From: Phytophthora hibernalis
Taxonomy: Eukaryota > Oomycota > Peronosporomycetes > Peronosporales > Peronosporaceae
Reading direction: 5' to 3'
NCBI GenBank assembly: GCA_012656075.1
Contig: JAAKBF010000208.1
Coordinates: 124,001-188,000 of the forward strand
DNA length: 64,000 nt
Shown: positions 10,363 to 21,036 of the stretch, piece by piece
Position numbering within the stretch: position 1 is the stretch's first letter
Layout of the letters: the number at the start of each line of letters is the position of its first letter
Made by a program: the position numbers and the translations under genes
Notes under the pieces: generated by a model
Told to the model about the DNA's origin: nothing
The model's database searches: none
Seen by the model: the letters and a program-made list of their open reading frames with translations, nothing else

Positions 10363-12996
10363 TTAGTTCAGGTGCTCGTTGCCGGGCATGTAGGTGAATC
10401 CGTCAAAGTGCGCCTGAGCACGATGCGTCGCGCCCAGCTCCTGCGTGACTGGAGAATCGCGCGCCATCTCACGCGTGAAGATATTGGCAACGTTACCGGT
10501 ATCGGCCTCACTGCTCACCACAGGTTTGAAAGGCGGCTCCATCTCGCGCTTCAGCAGCTTGTCGAAGTCGATGCTAGCAAAGAACGGGTGGTCCATGATT
10601 TCCTGCACCCCCGACGGGCCCGAGCCTAGCCGCTTGGCTGGGTCTCGGCGAAGTAGGCCTGTCAGCAGATCCTTGGCGTCCTCCGAGAAGGCTTGAGTGA
10701 ATACCACATCTCGGTGCAGAATGTTGTGGAACATGCGCTTTCGGTTGCGGTCGAAGAACGGAGTCTGACCAGTCATCATTTCATACAGCAGCGTACCGAA
10801 GCCCCACCAATCCACAGCCTTACCGTACGGCAAACCCTTCAATAGCTCAGGCGCAATGTACTCGGCCGTACCACAGAAGGTCTTGGCACCATCGGGCACA
10901 TCAACGTTCTCCTTCGACAGACCAAAGTCCGTAAGGGCGATGAAACCCTTGTCATCCATCAAGATGTTCTCGAGCTTCAAGTCTCGGTAGGCGATGTTCA
11001 GCTCGTGTAAGTGCGACATAGACATCAACAACTGCGCAGCGTAAAAGCGAGCACGCTTCTCCGAGAACTTGCGCGACTTGCGCAGATGGAAGAATAGCGA
11101 GCCACCGTTGTAGTAATCCATGACAAGATACAGCTTGTCCTCGTTCTGGAAAGCATACCGCAAACGCACCACGAACGGGTGATCGATATCACGAAGGATA
11201 CGGCGCTCCGACTTTGTGTGCTCCACCTGGTTCTTGGCAAACACAGATGCCTTCTTCAGCACCTTCATAGCGTAGATAGCATTCGGGTTTGCCGCTGCAT
11301 CCGAACCTTCTTGCGCACAAGCATAACCTTACCGAACGCACCCTTACCGATAACCTTCAGCAGATCGAAGTCCTCGACACTGAGCTTCGAGTTTTTAGGT
11401 GCCTCAGCGTTCGATTCTGACCGGCCGGTGTTGGACATTGCGGACATCTGCGTATCGGAACGGTTACGGCTCTCCGTCGACGAGGATATCGACGTTGTCA
11501 TGGCGTCGCTTGTGGTACGGTTGAAGCGCGGGTAGTTCGCAGGAGGCTGGGCAGGCGCTTGGTTGGCGCGCGGTCCTTCCGTGGCACACTCAGTGCACAC
11601 GCGTTGGGCCGTGCTTGACCCCGGCAAGAAGAGTCGGTCGCGCGAGCAGGCGTTGCACACCGCGCGGTGGCACATCCGACAGTGATGGCGACGGTCGAAC
11701 AGCGTGAAGTGGAACAGGCACAAGTTACAGTGCTTCTCGCTGTTGCCCATCTTGGAGTTGTTGGCCTCGCGGCGGGCCGACTCCTGACGCTGTAGCTGCG
11801 GAGCTTCAGCACCGTTGCCAATGAACGCGGGGGCCGATGCGGGCGGCTCCGGCACCGGTTTCTCGCCAGCCACGTACGTCGTGGCATCGCGCGTGTCCAA
11901 AAACCGGAAGAGCGCGTCCTGGATCTTGTTGATACAAAGGCCGTGACGTAGTAGTGGTTGGCATGGGCGCGCGCGGGTCTTCCAGCCGACAAACACGTGC
12001 ACCCAGTACGATGCGGCGCATCTCCGTCCAACTTGGTCTGGAAGAGCAGGTCATTGCTCTCCCAGTACATGGTGCGATGTGCCAGAATGGACTTGACCGA
12101 CTGCGAGTCGCCGTCCTCGATGCGGTGGCTGCTCTCAATGAGTGCAATGGCGCCGTTGCGGCGCATGAGCTGGTCGCCACGCGACTGCAGCAGGTACTTG
12201 ATGAGTACGCCTCCGTACGAGTAGCCCAAGAAGTAGACCCTCCTTGCGGTGGAGCGCGCCACGTACGAGTCCCAGAGCGAGTCCATGTGCTCCTCAGGAC
12301 TGGACGAGCCAGGGATCTGCAGCCGCTGCTTGCCGTCACGCATGACGATGACGTTCTTGTTGGGGTTAGCCACGATGATGCCGTAGCCCTCGTCTATGGC
12401 CTTGCGGAAGTATTCGAGCATGCTGCCGCTCTTGACGCCGGCGTGCAGGACGAGGCCGCGGCTCCACAAGCCAGGGTAGAGGCCGCGACTGACGGCCACA
12501 AACACCAGCAGCTTCTTGCACGTCTCGTAGTTGCGGGAGACGAAGACGTTGGCCTTGACGGGCGCCTCGGGCGTCGAGTTGGCTGGGATGAAGACCTCTC
12601 GGAAGCCCAACTCCTTGCGCATCGAGTCCTGCACGTACTTGACGGTGGTGTTGATGATCTCGTCCTGGTGCACAGCCAGGTCCGTGTCGTCCAGGCCCTT
12701 GCCCGTGGCCTTGAGGTGGATCATCCCCTCGGCGTCCATGGCGTACAAAGGGTGCGAGAACGGCAGCGGCGCCCCGCGGTTCGATGACGCGCCGCCGTTG
12801 GCACTGAGCTCGGAGGACGGCTCGGGCGGCAGCGTCCCATTGGACTGCCACGACTGCTGCGAATGCGGGTAGTCGGTGGCCGCGCGGTTGGGGCGGCCGG
12901 GGGCGGACGGAGGCCCGCGAGGGACGTACTTGGTGCCGTTGCCAGGCTGCTCCTTGTCCTTCTTCTTGCGGCCCCAGCGAGGAAGCGGAACGACAT
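10363..12996 (-). CDS. Arb2-FYVE-AGC protein kinase fusion
   Basis: About 880 residues. The favoured start is ATG 12996; one missing base soon after joins it to PRWGRKKKDKEQ, and an alternative longer frame begins at 13306. Order: an Arb2-type alpha/beta-hydrolase-like domain (about residues 110-350; LVFVAVSRG, PGLWSRGL, SGSMLEYFRKA, and GYSYGG giving a GxSxG elbow); a FYVE-like zinc finger (about 420-475; CNLC, RRHHCRMCHRAVC, RVCTEC); then an AGC kinase (about 530-840) with GKGAFGKV, AMKVLKK, YRDLKLEN, DFGLSKE and GTAEYIAPE, ending in a hydrophobic motif FDGFTYM. All catalytic residues are present. Two further frame breaks (near 11945 and 11300) are each repaired by one base. FYVE domains usually bind PI3P on endosomes, so an endosomal, S6K/SGK-like kinase is inferred; the Arb2 part is unexplained. 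Confidence 0.85.
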
Positions 12997-13444
12997 GACA
13001 GAGAGTGCAACGAGGTGAGCTGTGGAGTGAGGGCGCTGGGCTTGGACCCGAGGGAGAGCTTAGCGACGGCTGGCGCAACAATCCGAACTGGACGTCTTCG
13101 AGTGACCCCTCGCGTTCGAGGCGTCGTTCTGAGCGCGCCTGTGATTGGCGCAATGTCACGACACGGGTAGAAACGCGGCGACTAGCACTGACGCCTGGCC
13201 TGAACTCAGCAGCGACTGCAGGTGGCGCTGCGCCATGAGCAGGCCTGCCAGTTGCGGGACTGGACTGACACGGCCTGTCGGATACAAGTACGTGTAGCTG
13301 CATCACTGTAGGCGAGCAACAACGACGGCAAGTGCAGCCATCGATGCTCGTGAAGAAGAGCCAGCGAATAAAACTTCGTCGCGCTGTCGTTAAATGTACC
13401 CAAAGTGGTGCACATCAATTTGGTTTTGCCCTTTTTGACAGGTC
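12997..13444. other. 5' flank of the FYVE-kinase gene
   Basis: An open frame continues upstream to 13306 in the frame of the Arb2 part, rich in Arg, Ser and Pro, but shows no domain. It may be 5' UTR or an N-terminal extension. No clear promoter motif is visible. Confidence 0.35.
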
Positions 13445-13905
13445 ATTATTTGTGTACCGTGGATAAAAACTTTAAACACCTTTTCAACTTCAAAATGGCA
13501 AAAAGAAAATTCAATACGTCATAACGTAAAATCAAAATGACACAAGGTGACAAATCTGATATTAAAGTTGCAACGGGTTTGAAAGGGAAAATATATACTG
13601 CAAATATATTAAAAACGCTTTGTGCTCGCCAGAACTGTTTATTAAGGAACGCTTGATGAAGGGCCGGTTTCTCTTCTACGAAGCTATAACCACGTATCTT
13701 GCCACATAGGCTCGTTCCACACCATTAAGTCCCATGATGGACCAATTCAGGAGGCAGACGAGCCAGAAGTGCGCGTATGCAAAATATAAAAACGTGCGTC
13801 AGTCACTTCTCTATTCACGTCATTTTGATTTTACCTTATGACGTATTGAATTTTCTTTTTGCAATTTTGAAGTTGAAAAGGTGTAGTCCAGTACACAAAC
13901 AAAAA
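13445..13905. mobile_element. Foldback element with long imperfect terminal inverted repeats (MITE-like)
   Basis: Sequence 13445-13541 matches the reverse complement of 13819-13905 over about 90 bases with few differences. The best block is ACACCTTTTCAACTTCAAAA onward at 13476-13541 against 13819-13884, and both arms extend to a GTGTAC motif. The arms enclose about 280 AT-rich bases with no coding capacity. The size (about 460 bases) and shape fit a non-autonomous DNA transposon. I could not fix target-site duplications. Confidence 0.7.
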
Positions 13906-14106
13906 AGGTGTCGCAAATGTTCCAAAGTTCGACAATTGTTGTGTGGTTTATTCCACCGGTCTAAAGACTCGATTTTTAACCCAAATACTGTACAATGGAG
14001 CGCAAATAAAAGGCATTTTTATTAAATCTACATCTTTGCAATCAGCGAAGAAAAGCAGAGCCGGGAAGCATACTAGACTTCGTGCAGTGGAGAAAGTGTC
14101 GATGCA

Positions 14107-14409
14107 TTGGCACCCGTTCACGAGAGCCTCGACAACGAATACTTTGTTCGGCAAATCCTAGACCTCATCAAGCGCTTAAGGTTCCAGAAGAAGGCCGACC
14201 GCGCCAAGAGCCAATGCCGGCTGAAGGTATATCATACCAAGCACTGGCGACGCGTTATGAGAAAACATATCACGTACGTCGTCGAGGTCAACGTACCATA
14301 TCGTCACGTCTCCGACCGTCAGTGCAACTCCGACAAGCATCCGATGCATCGCAAAATTTTATATCACACCAGATTGTGGAGGTTTCGAAAAATACATCCT
14401 CTCAAATGA
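14107..14409 (+). other. Unidentified 100-residue open frame beside the repeat island
   Basis: Begins MAPVHESLDNEYFVRQILDL and is rich in Arg/Lys/His, with a basic stretch KKADRAKSQCRLK that faintly recalls a bZIP basic region but lacks a following leucine zipper. It lies between a foldback element and a tRNA-derived sequence. I do not recognise it; it may be a transposon scrap or non-coding. Confidence 0.2.
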
Positions 14410-14657
14410 TTGGCTCCTTGATAGGTGGTATACGTAATTACGCCTCGTAAATGAGTGGCGCACGTGCAATTTTGCTGTGCCATTTTGCCCTGTGAGCTCA
14501 GTGCTCGATTGACCACCCGGCGCGGTGAATTGAGGGGGTGTACCGAGCATCGGTCACCTTAGAGGGTTTGTCGCGGCCACGAAGAACTGTGAATCACCGT
14601 TAATTCCCCGTCGAGCACTCCAGACGAGTACCCCTGCGAGGTTGTTGTCTAACCCCC

Positions 14658-14721
14658 ACCGATGTAGCTCAATGGAAGAGCTCCCGAAAGGGAAGAAGAT
14701 GGTTCGATTCCGCCCATCGGT
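14658..14721 (+). pseudogene. tRNA-derived sequence with intact Pol III boxes but shortened anticodon arm
   Basis: A 7-bp acceptor stem pairs ACCGATG (14658-14664) with CATCGGT (14715-14721). The D-arm is GCTC/GAGC around AATGGAA and fits box A (TAGCTCAATGG). The T-arm carries GGTTCGATTCC, a perfect box B. Between D- and T-arms there are only 16 nt where about 23 are expected, so no normal 5-bp anticodon stem and 7-nt loop can form; CCC-GAAA-GGG is the most that folds. TTTT follows at 14725, a possible Pol III terminator. It is therefore a tRNA relic or the head of a SINE-like element, not a working tRNA. Confidence 0.65.
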
Positions 14722-14854
14722 AAATTTTCTATGCTCGAATGACTGCTGCAGACCTGACATCAACGGAAGCACCGACTACAAGGACGTGGGAAGAAGATCG
14801 TGTTGCGTTACGGGAGCAGCTTGAGTGTGCCTTGGTGATGAATAGGTGCAGGGT

Positions 14855-16893
14855 CTACAACTCTATCGATGGCGAGACGCTGGCGATAGGCGTTGATGAG
14901 GTCGTTGAGGCTTCCTCGCGATGCAGCTGCCGAAGCGCCTTGAGTACAGCGTTGGATCCCTTTGACGGTACGCCTCGCGCGCCAAGGTACGCAGTGACTT
15001 TGCTTGACACTAACTCTCCGAGCTGACGGACATTATCCTTGTAGCTGGGCGATGACTCGTCGAGCGTGTATCCGTCTTCGATGAAGAGCTTCATGAAGGC
15101 CACAAGCTGCTTGGCATCTGATTTCTTGTGCTTGTCCGTGCTTAGCCATCCGCGCGGAACGGCAGTGTACCACGCGAACCAGGTGTCCATAAGTGGTATC
15201 GTCTTTGAGCGGCGTCGGCGCTTCGCCGGTACGATTTCATCTTCATCTCTTGGTCGCTTGGCTTGATCTACATGTGCTGATGATTTCGCTTCAGTGTTGG
15301 TATTTGCAGCTTCTAGGGATTTGACTCGAGCCTCGAGGCTACGGTTGACCTCGATTAACCTTTCAATCAAGGCAGTCTGATGTTCGAACGCAACTTTGGC
15401 CTTCACGTTTCCTTCCATCAGGTCTTCTGCGGTGGTGTTGGCTTGAGCTTTTGACCTCGTGAGTTGCTGTGACCAAGCAAGCAGACTCGTCATCGTCAAA
15501 CCAGAGGCTTCAACGCATCGCTGGATCGTCTTCATTACAGGCGCCTGCGCGTCGGTCTTCATCGACGACGGGTAGTGGAGGAAGATAGTTGCTGTCAGCA
15601 CATCTCTCACAGCAGCGCAGACATTGAAGGCCTTGTTACCCAGCACATGACTCGAATTGAAGAGCTTGCGGCTAACCTCTCTAATATCCTCTTGTGTAGT
15701 CGAGTCGAAGACTTCCAGTGAGGGAAGAACACAGACTTGCTTTGGCGCCATCCCGCTCAGCACCTTGGCTACTTCATGGTCTTCTTTCGGAGTATTGAAG
15801 ACGTAGGCAAAGGATTTGTTGGTCGTGGTCAAGTTCCAGGCTCCGCGATCGAATATCCACTGCGCCGTCAGCTCTGAGCTCGCGCTCGCATGCTGCGCGC
15901 CGCCACGTCGAAACGAATGAGAGGTCAGCGGCTCTTCGACTCCAGCTGGACCAACAACACGATCGAGCAAGCGGTTGACAAGAGCGTGGACTCCGACTGT
16001 CGGTGTCGTGTGGACGGTCGTGCTTCTCTTTGACGTCTAAGAAGAATCTCGGGCGCCGCTGTCTTCAAGCAGATCTAGCAATGGGATCGAGTCGGTCAGC
16101 TCAACAGGGACGTCCTTCGAATGCACTGGCAAGTGATTGAGCAGCGCTGCGCACGTCGACTCCTGCATGATCAAGGCCAGAGCGAGCACGTCATGAAGTC
16201 TTCGTCGGGAAAGAGCGACAGTGTCTTCTTGTCTGACGTCTTCACGCGGATGAAGCGGATGAAGAACACGCCACCAGCACCGATGGTGAGCTGCTGCTTC
16301 CGGACGAAGGTCAGGTCCGAAGCGCGCCCAAAGAGATATCACAATAGGCATAGCAGTGCTGAATCTTGGTAGTCTGAGGCACAGCAGGCCGTTGAATACA
16401 GATAACTTGTCATCTTCTTGAGATCATCCTTCGTGCATGCAACCGCTTTCTTGACAAACCCACCACTCTCGCGTTTGATGCAGTGCTGTTCAAGGGTACG
16501 CCCCAAGCCTAGCAGCTGGCGGGCCACAGCTCCACCTTGAACAGGGTACTCGTCGAGGAGCCAGCACTTCGCTTGGCGGAAATATTGAGCGACGGAGTGG
16601 CGCGACAAGTGCAGCCCCTTTGTTCCTGCATGGAATGCTAGGTACACACCGAACTTGTCCATCAGCGTCACTAGGATGCCACCCGCGCGGCTTGGGTCGA
16701 CAACGATCAACGCCTTGACATGCTCCATGCTCGTGCCCTCGGCGGAGAGGAAGCGATTGAACGCCTTTATGGCCGTCGCGCGCGCTTGGTGTTGGCGGGC
16801 TTCAAATCGTTTAGGCTCATTACTCTTGGTCGGAGAGGCGGCAAATATGCGAGTGATACGTAGCGCACCTCTCGCTTGTAGCACGATACACAT
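14855..16893 (-). mobile_element. Decayed Crypton (tyrosine recombinase transposon)
   Basis: The minus strand encodes, in order: an N-terminal helical part (16339-16893; ATAIKAFNRFLSAEGTS, LRISRHSV-like LHLSRHSVAQYFRQAKCWLL), a middle part with GRASDLTFVRKQQLTIG, then the catalytic core with LTSHSFRRGGAQHA (the H-x-x-R block) and TNKSFAYVFNT (the Tyr nucleophile candidate). A C-terminal domain follows with MDTWFAWYTAVPRGWLSTD, typical of the GCR1_C DNA-binding domain of Cryptons. The gene has an in-frame TGA near 16345 (Trp expected), an in-frame TAG near 16038, and at least one frame change near 16190. In-frame stops mark it as dead. Cryptons have no terminal inverted repeats, so the element edges are not visible; the coordinates cover the coding remnant only. 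Confidence 0.75.
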
Positions 16894-17058
16894 ATCTGGG
16901 CGTCAGCTCCGACCAGATATGTCGGAATCGCTCAGCTTCCGACTGCAACGTAAAATCGTATTTTTATTGGATAAAATAAAATCGTTGACGTGATTCGATT
17001 CGCCAAAATACATAGAGATGGTTTTTATTGGCCAAAAACGAATTAAAAACCAATCTCA

Positions 17059-17636
17059 TTGGCTAATATGTACCATACAAAGATGAAGTTTGGTCGGAGA
17101 GACATTGTTATTCATCCATACAACGTGGCCGAACGACGTATCACCATTCCTCCACGGGACGGTGACAAGAAGCACGACTTCTTTACCCGCATCATCAAGG
17201 TCGGGGCCATCATGGCCGATGAAGATCGTCTCGTGAGCATGGGCTCCGTCAACGACGGCTACGGGCAGCTCATGGCAAAGTCTCCCTCGTCAGTTCATTA
17301 CCGCGTTGAAGGCGGCTCACGTCGAAGGACTTCGAAGCCTTGCTCCATGCAGCAATGCACGACTTCGACCTTCACGCTTCGTACAAGCGCACGCCAGGGA
17401 AGAAAGCCGAGCAGCTGCGGGAGTTGTTCTTTGTCGACTGTAAGGTTGTGGAGAGTGTGGTACCAACCATCGTCCGCAAGGTGTTCGTTGACTTCAAGGC
17501 GACGTGGTGGAGAACTGTATTCCTAAACCAGGTTAATGAAGACCCATCGTCACTGCGACCTCCGCAGCAACAGGTTCGTCAACCAGCCCCAGCACCTTCT
17601 GGCAACAGGTCCCTGCTCAGGAATTACCTTCGGTAA
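17059..17636 (+). pseudogene. Broken unidentified ORF, possibly transposon-associated
   Basis: Frames at 17059-17526 (FGRRDIVIHPYNVAERRITI) and 17340-17636 (EALLHAAMHDFDLHASYKRT, ATWWRTVFLNQVNE) appear to be parts of one protein of about 190 residues, interrupted near 17285-17335 by more than one frame change. No domain recognised. It starts just after the Crypton 5' end, next to a short inverted repeat (GGTTTTTAT against ATTAAAAACC, about 17020-17050), and leads into a coiled-coil relic. A gag-like or accessory role in a mobile element is a guess. Confidence 0.35.
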
Positions 17637-17678
17637 CCACTGATGAAGATGCACAACCCGACCCATGAGCGGTCATGA

Positions 17679-18019
17679 CATCCGCCGAGTACGAGGTGTA
17701 TCTCCACGACCAAGCCGCAATTTCAACGGATCGTGCTTCGTTGGTTTCGCAACAGGCCACACTGGTATCAGACCAAGCCGCGCTAGCACGAGAGCGGGAC
17801 GAGCTAGCGGCGGCTCAAAACGCCCTAGTATTCGGATGAGCTGCCCATGAAAAGGCCCGATTGGCCTTCAAGCAAGACAAGGCTGTCCTGGAGCGCGACC
17901 GGGTTGTACTTGATCGAATTCAAGCTGGCCTTGAAGCGAATCTTGCCACCTTTGAAGGCGATCGGAGGATGTTGGAGAGAGAACGTGCTGCACTCAACCG
18001 CTACCGCGATGCCCTATGA
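17679..18019 (+). pseudogene. Relic of a coiled-coil protein
   Basis: One frame reads TSAEYEVYLHDQAAISTD and goes on through units such as DQAALARERDELAAAQNAL and ERDRVVLDRIQAGLEANL. These are near-periodic Ala/Leu/Arg/Glu units of about 13-14 residues, typical of a long coiled coil. It is interrupted by an in-frame TGA near 17838 and ends at TGA near 18017. Because of the stops it is easy to miss. It directly follows the broken ORF at 17059-17636 and may have been its C-terminal part. Confidence 0.4.
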
Positions 18020-18984
18020 AGTGGTTAAGCCGCGCTTGCAACCGCATTACGCACAAGATTGGTCTTGCGGAAAAGCTGACAAGAGCTTCGCGCCACCATC
18101 GAGACGGAATTCGTCGCTCACGACGCCAGGGAGCAAGCGTTAAAAATATGTATTTTCAAACTTGTGGAGACGTTAGCTGCGTGCTTCGTGCTTCGTCAGG
18201 TCCCACATGACGCCCTTCGGCCTGTCAAAAATTAGACGGATGCGGTCGTCGAGTTGGATATGGTACCCCACCGGTCAAGCGAATGTTCAGCGACAATATC
18301 CCTGTGAGTGTCACTAAGATTACTTAGCACGCTCTACAGCCTATGCCGCAGGTTTATTAGCAGCTTTTTAAAAATTATTCGCAGCAGCAAAAATTCCAGC
18401 AGCTAGCTCCCGTCAACCAGTACGGATATCTTTAGCACCTTCTGCTACGACAAGCCATGCATGCCATACGGTCGGCGACGGGTGGGCAGATAGCAAACAT
18501 CGTCTACCAGTTGACTGGAGCACTCAGTGAATCAAAGCAAGCTGTCCACCCACGTTATAACTCTAAATCATATTTTAAGGTCTAAAATGATACTTTGCTC
18601 GTCCTTTTTTGGACCGATTAAAATTTGGACCAAATAGGCTGTACAGATGTAGCATTCCCAGACAGCGTTGCAATCCGGGGTACTTGACAGTGGTTCTTTG
18701 AGGATCCACCCCAGGGTCTGCCGTCAATGCTTGATGATCCAATCTAGGGACAGCGTCGGGGAATTACAAGGCCGTTTAACCCCAGACCCAGACACCGACG
18801 GAGAAAAACTTTAAGATAATCGAGTCTTAAAATGCAATCACTGACCCAATACGTTTATGTACTTTAGATTACCCTCCTGCGGTGCTGGCGCTTCGTCCGC
18901 GCCCGCTGCCTTGCCCCTAGAGCCCTTCGATCGTGCTCTACGCCTACGTCCTATCGCTATGTTACCGACGGCACTGCCACTCGT
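18020..18984. other. Gene-poor stretch, possible 3' exon of the kinase gene
   Basis: No intact gene on either strand. On the minus strand, 18984 down to about 18808 reads a basic then Ala/Pro-rich tail (GRRRRARSKGSRGKAAGAD, ending VLGQ and a stop). It sits behind an acceptor CCCAG at 18985-18989 and could be an extra last exon of the neighbouring lipid kinase. The rest (18020-18800) shows nothing I can name. Confidence 0.3.
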
Positions 18985-19022
18985 CTGGGATGTCTTTTGA
19001 TGTCAATTAAGAAATAGGCCAC

Positions 19023-21036
19023 TTACTTCTCGGACAGCACGCACAGCAGCTGCGGCACCACCTCAATGCGGAATGGCCCCGGGCCCGCGAACACCTCGCC
19101 GTCCACGTTCAGCACGTCCTCCACGATCGGCTCGATCACGATCGCCTTCACCTTGTGGTAGCCAACCAGCTCCGACTTGAGGAATGTGTTGGATAGGTAG
19201 CGCACTGCGATCTTGGCTGTCTGCCAGACATTGCCCTTGCGCGAGTAGATGAGATCCAGGTTGCCGTCCGACGGGTGCGAGTACTTGGTCTCGAAGTAGA
19301 CGTTCGAGCCGCCGGCCGACGTGAGCTCTGAGGTGAAGCTGTGCCACTGACCAGCGTACTTCTCCTCGCTGGCAGGATTGAAGATGGACTCGGCGTCGCC
19401 CGTCCACTGCTTGGCGGCCGGGTCCGAGTCGTCGTAGATACTGCAGCGCTCCACGTGATGCTGGTCCCCTGCTGTGTCGTCTCTGATCTCGTAGTACGTG
19501 CGCAGCACTTGCTCGCCCGTCACGGGGTCCACCGGTGTGTTGTCCGACAGCACGTAGCTCATCTTAGCCTCGTGTTTGTGCGGTGCGAAGAGACCGCGCT
19601 TGACCTTGAGATAGAAGTAGCGATACACACCGAGCCATCGCGTGGCCTCCGACTCAACCGCGATATCCGAGCCGATGCCGTAGCTCACGCCCGTGCAGGC
19701 GAACTCGAGCCGGGTCGTACCGTCTTCGTTACTGGCTTGACAGGTCATCACGTCTAGCGGGCGGATCTTACGCTTGATGAGGCAGTACACCGACGACGCA
19801 TGCGTGGGGTGCCGACGCCCTTGCCGAAGGCGTTATCTGTGCCGGCACAAATGAGAGAAACGGGGGTCGTGGCCACGAGGGTGCGCCACACGCTCTCCTC
19901 GCGAGAAAAGACGCCGTTCATGAATTCGTTCACGGTGCCGTCGCCGCCTACGAACACGATGGCCTCGTACTTTTTCTCCAGGTCGAGCGCTGCACCGATG
20001 TCGCGCGCGTGACCGCTGTACTGCGTCTCCTCCACATCACACTGATGTTGGCGAGCTCCAGCAGAGGCTTCCAATGCTCCCAGATCTGGCGGCCACGACG
20101 CTTACCAGAGTGCGGGTTCACCACCACCTTGATGCGGCGTGTCACGTTCTCAGGCACGCGGGCCAGCCACTTGGCAAACAGTTGCAGCGACGCCACGAGT
20201 TTAGCGGCCGCGGCCTCGTCGGAAAACCGCAGGGTCACGGTGCGGTATCTGCGCATGAGACGGCGATGCTCCTTGCCTCTTCCAGGCAGCATGTAGTGCA
20301 GGTCCACGCTGACGTTACTGCCGGGCGAAAGCGCCGCGCCCAGCAGGTCGTCCTTGGCGATCTGAAACTCCTTGGTCTTCTTGCGGAAGAGCGACACGCG
20401 CTGACAGTTGACGCCATCGCGGTCCACCTCAACGGCCATCTTGCGCCAGACGGAGCCGAGCTGCATCTCCATCTCGGCCTTGAGCAGACACTGCTCGGGG
20501 AACTCGCGCAGCCGGTGCGAGTACATTTCACGCACGATCTCGCGCGCCGACGCGGCCGTGGAGAAGCGGAAGCGAATCTGGCGCTTCTCGATGGCCTCCA
20601 TGGCGGCGTCTCGCTGCGGGCAGCCGGCCCAGCTCTTGGCGCGCGTGAGGCGCAGGCTCGAGGGCGTCTCGCCGGCCTCGCTGTCGCTGTCGTCGCGCGA
20701 CTCGAGCGCCTTGCGCGGCGCCAGGCCGTGCGTGGGGACGGCCACGGTCGAGGCGCGGTGGAAGTGGTTCTTGTTGGGCGGAGAGACGGGGCGGCCGGAG
20801 CCCTGCAGCACGCGCTCGCGCAGTTCGCGCACGCGGTCGCCTGTCAGCGCCTCGCCGTCGCTGCCTTCGGTTGTTTCGCTGGACAGGCGTTTGGCCTTGA
20901 CGGGCCGCAGCTCTTCCTCGTCTTCGTCTGGCTGCAGGTCCATGGTGTCGAATAGTTGGTTCTCGTCCTCGATGGTCTTGACGGGGCCGACGTGTGTAGG
21001 GTCGTCGGCCCTGGAGCGCGTCTCGAGCACCGCCAT
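19023..21036 (-). CDS. Sphingosine/diacylglycerol kinase family lipid kinase
   Basis: About 670 residues from ATG 21036. The N-terminal ~290 residues are partly disordered, then hold a PH-like beta/alpha segment. The DAGK catalytic fold starts at about residue 290 (RRIKVVVNPHSGKRRG), with the nucleotide-binding GGDGTVNEFMNG at about residue 364 and CAGTDNAFGKGVGT after it. The C-terminal accessory half (FACTGVSYGIGSDIAVE, EVFAGPGPFRIEVVPQLL) has the Asp/Gly pattern of sphingosine kinases more than of classical DAG kinases. Two breaks (near 20035 and in CCCC near 19810) each need one base. The stop codon overlaps a GTAAGT donor (see findings). Family role: ATP-dependent phosphorylation of sphingosine or a related lipid at membranes. 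Substrate not decided by sequence. Confidence 0.85.

Noticed and set aside
11954..12787. A 277-codon plus-strand frame opposite the Arb2 domain
   Set aside because: Antisense shadow of a clearly conserved domain; composition is Ala/Val/His-rich as expected for a reverse frame.
14658..14721. Functional tRNA gene
   Set aside because: Too few bases between D- and T-arms for a normal anticodon stem-loop.
20074..20955. A 293-codon plus-strand open frame across the lipid kinase gene
   Set aside because: It is the antisense of a conserved kinase N-terminal region, in GC-rich DNA where reverse frames stay open; low-complexity product with no domain.
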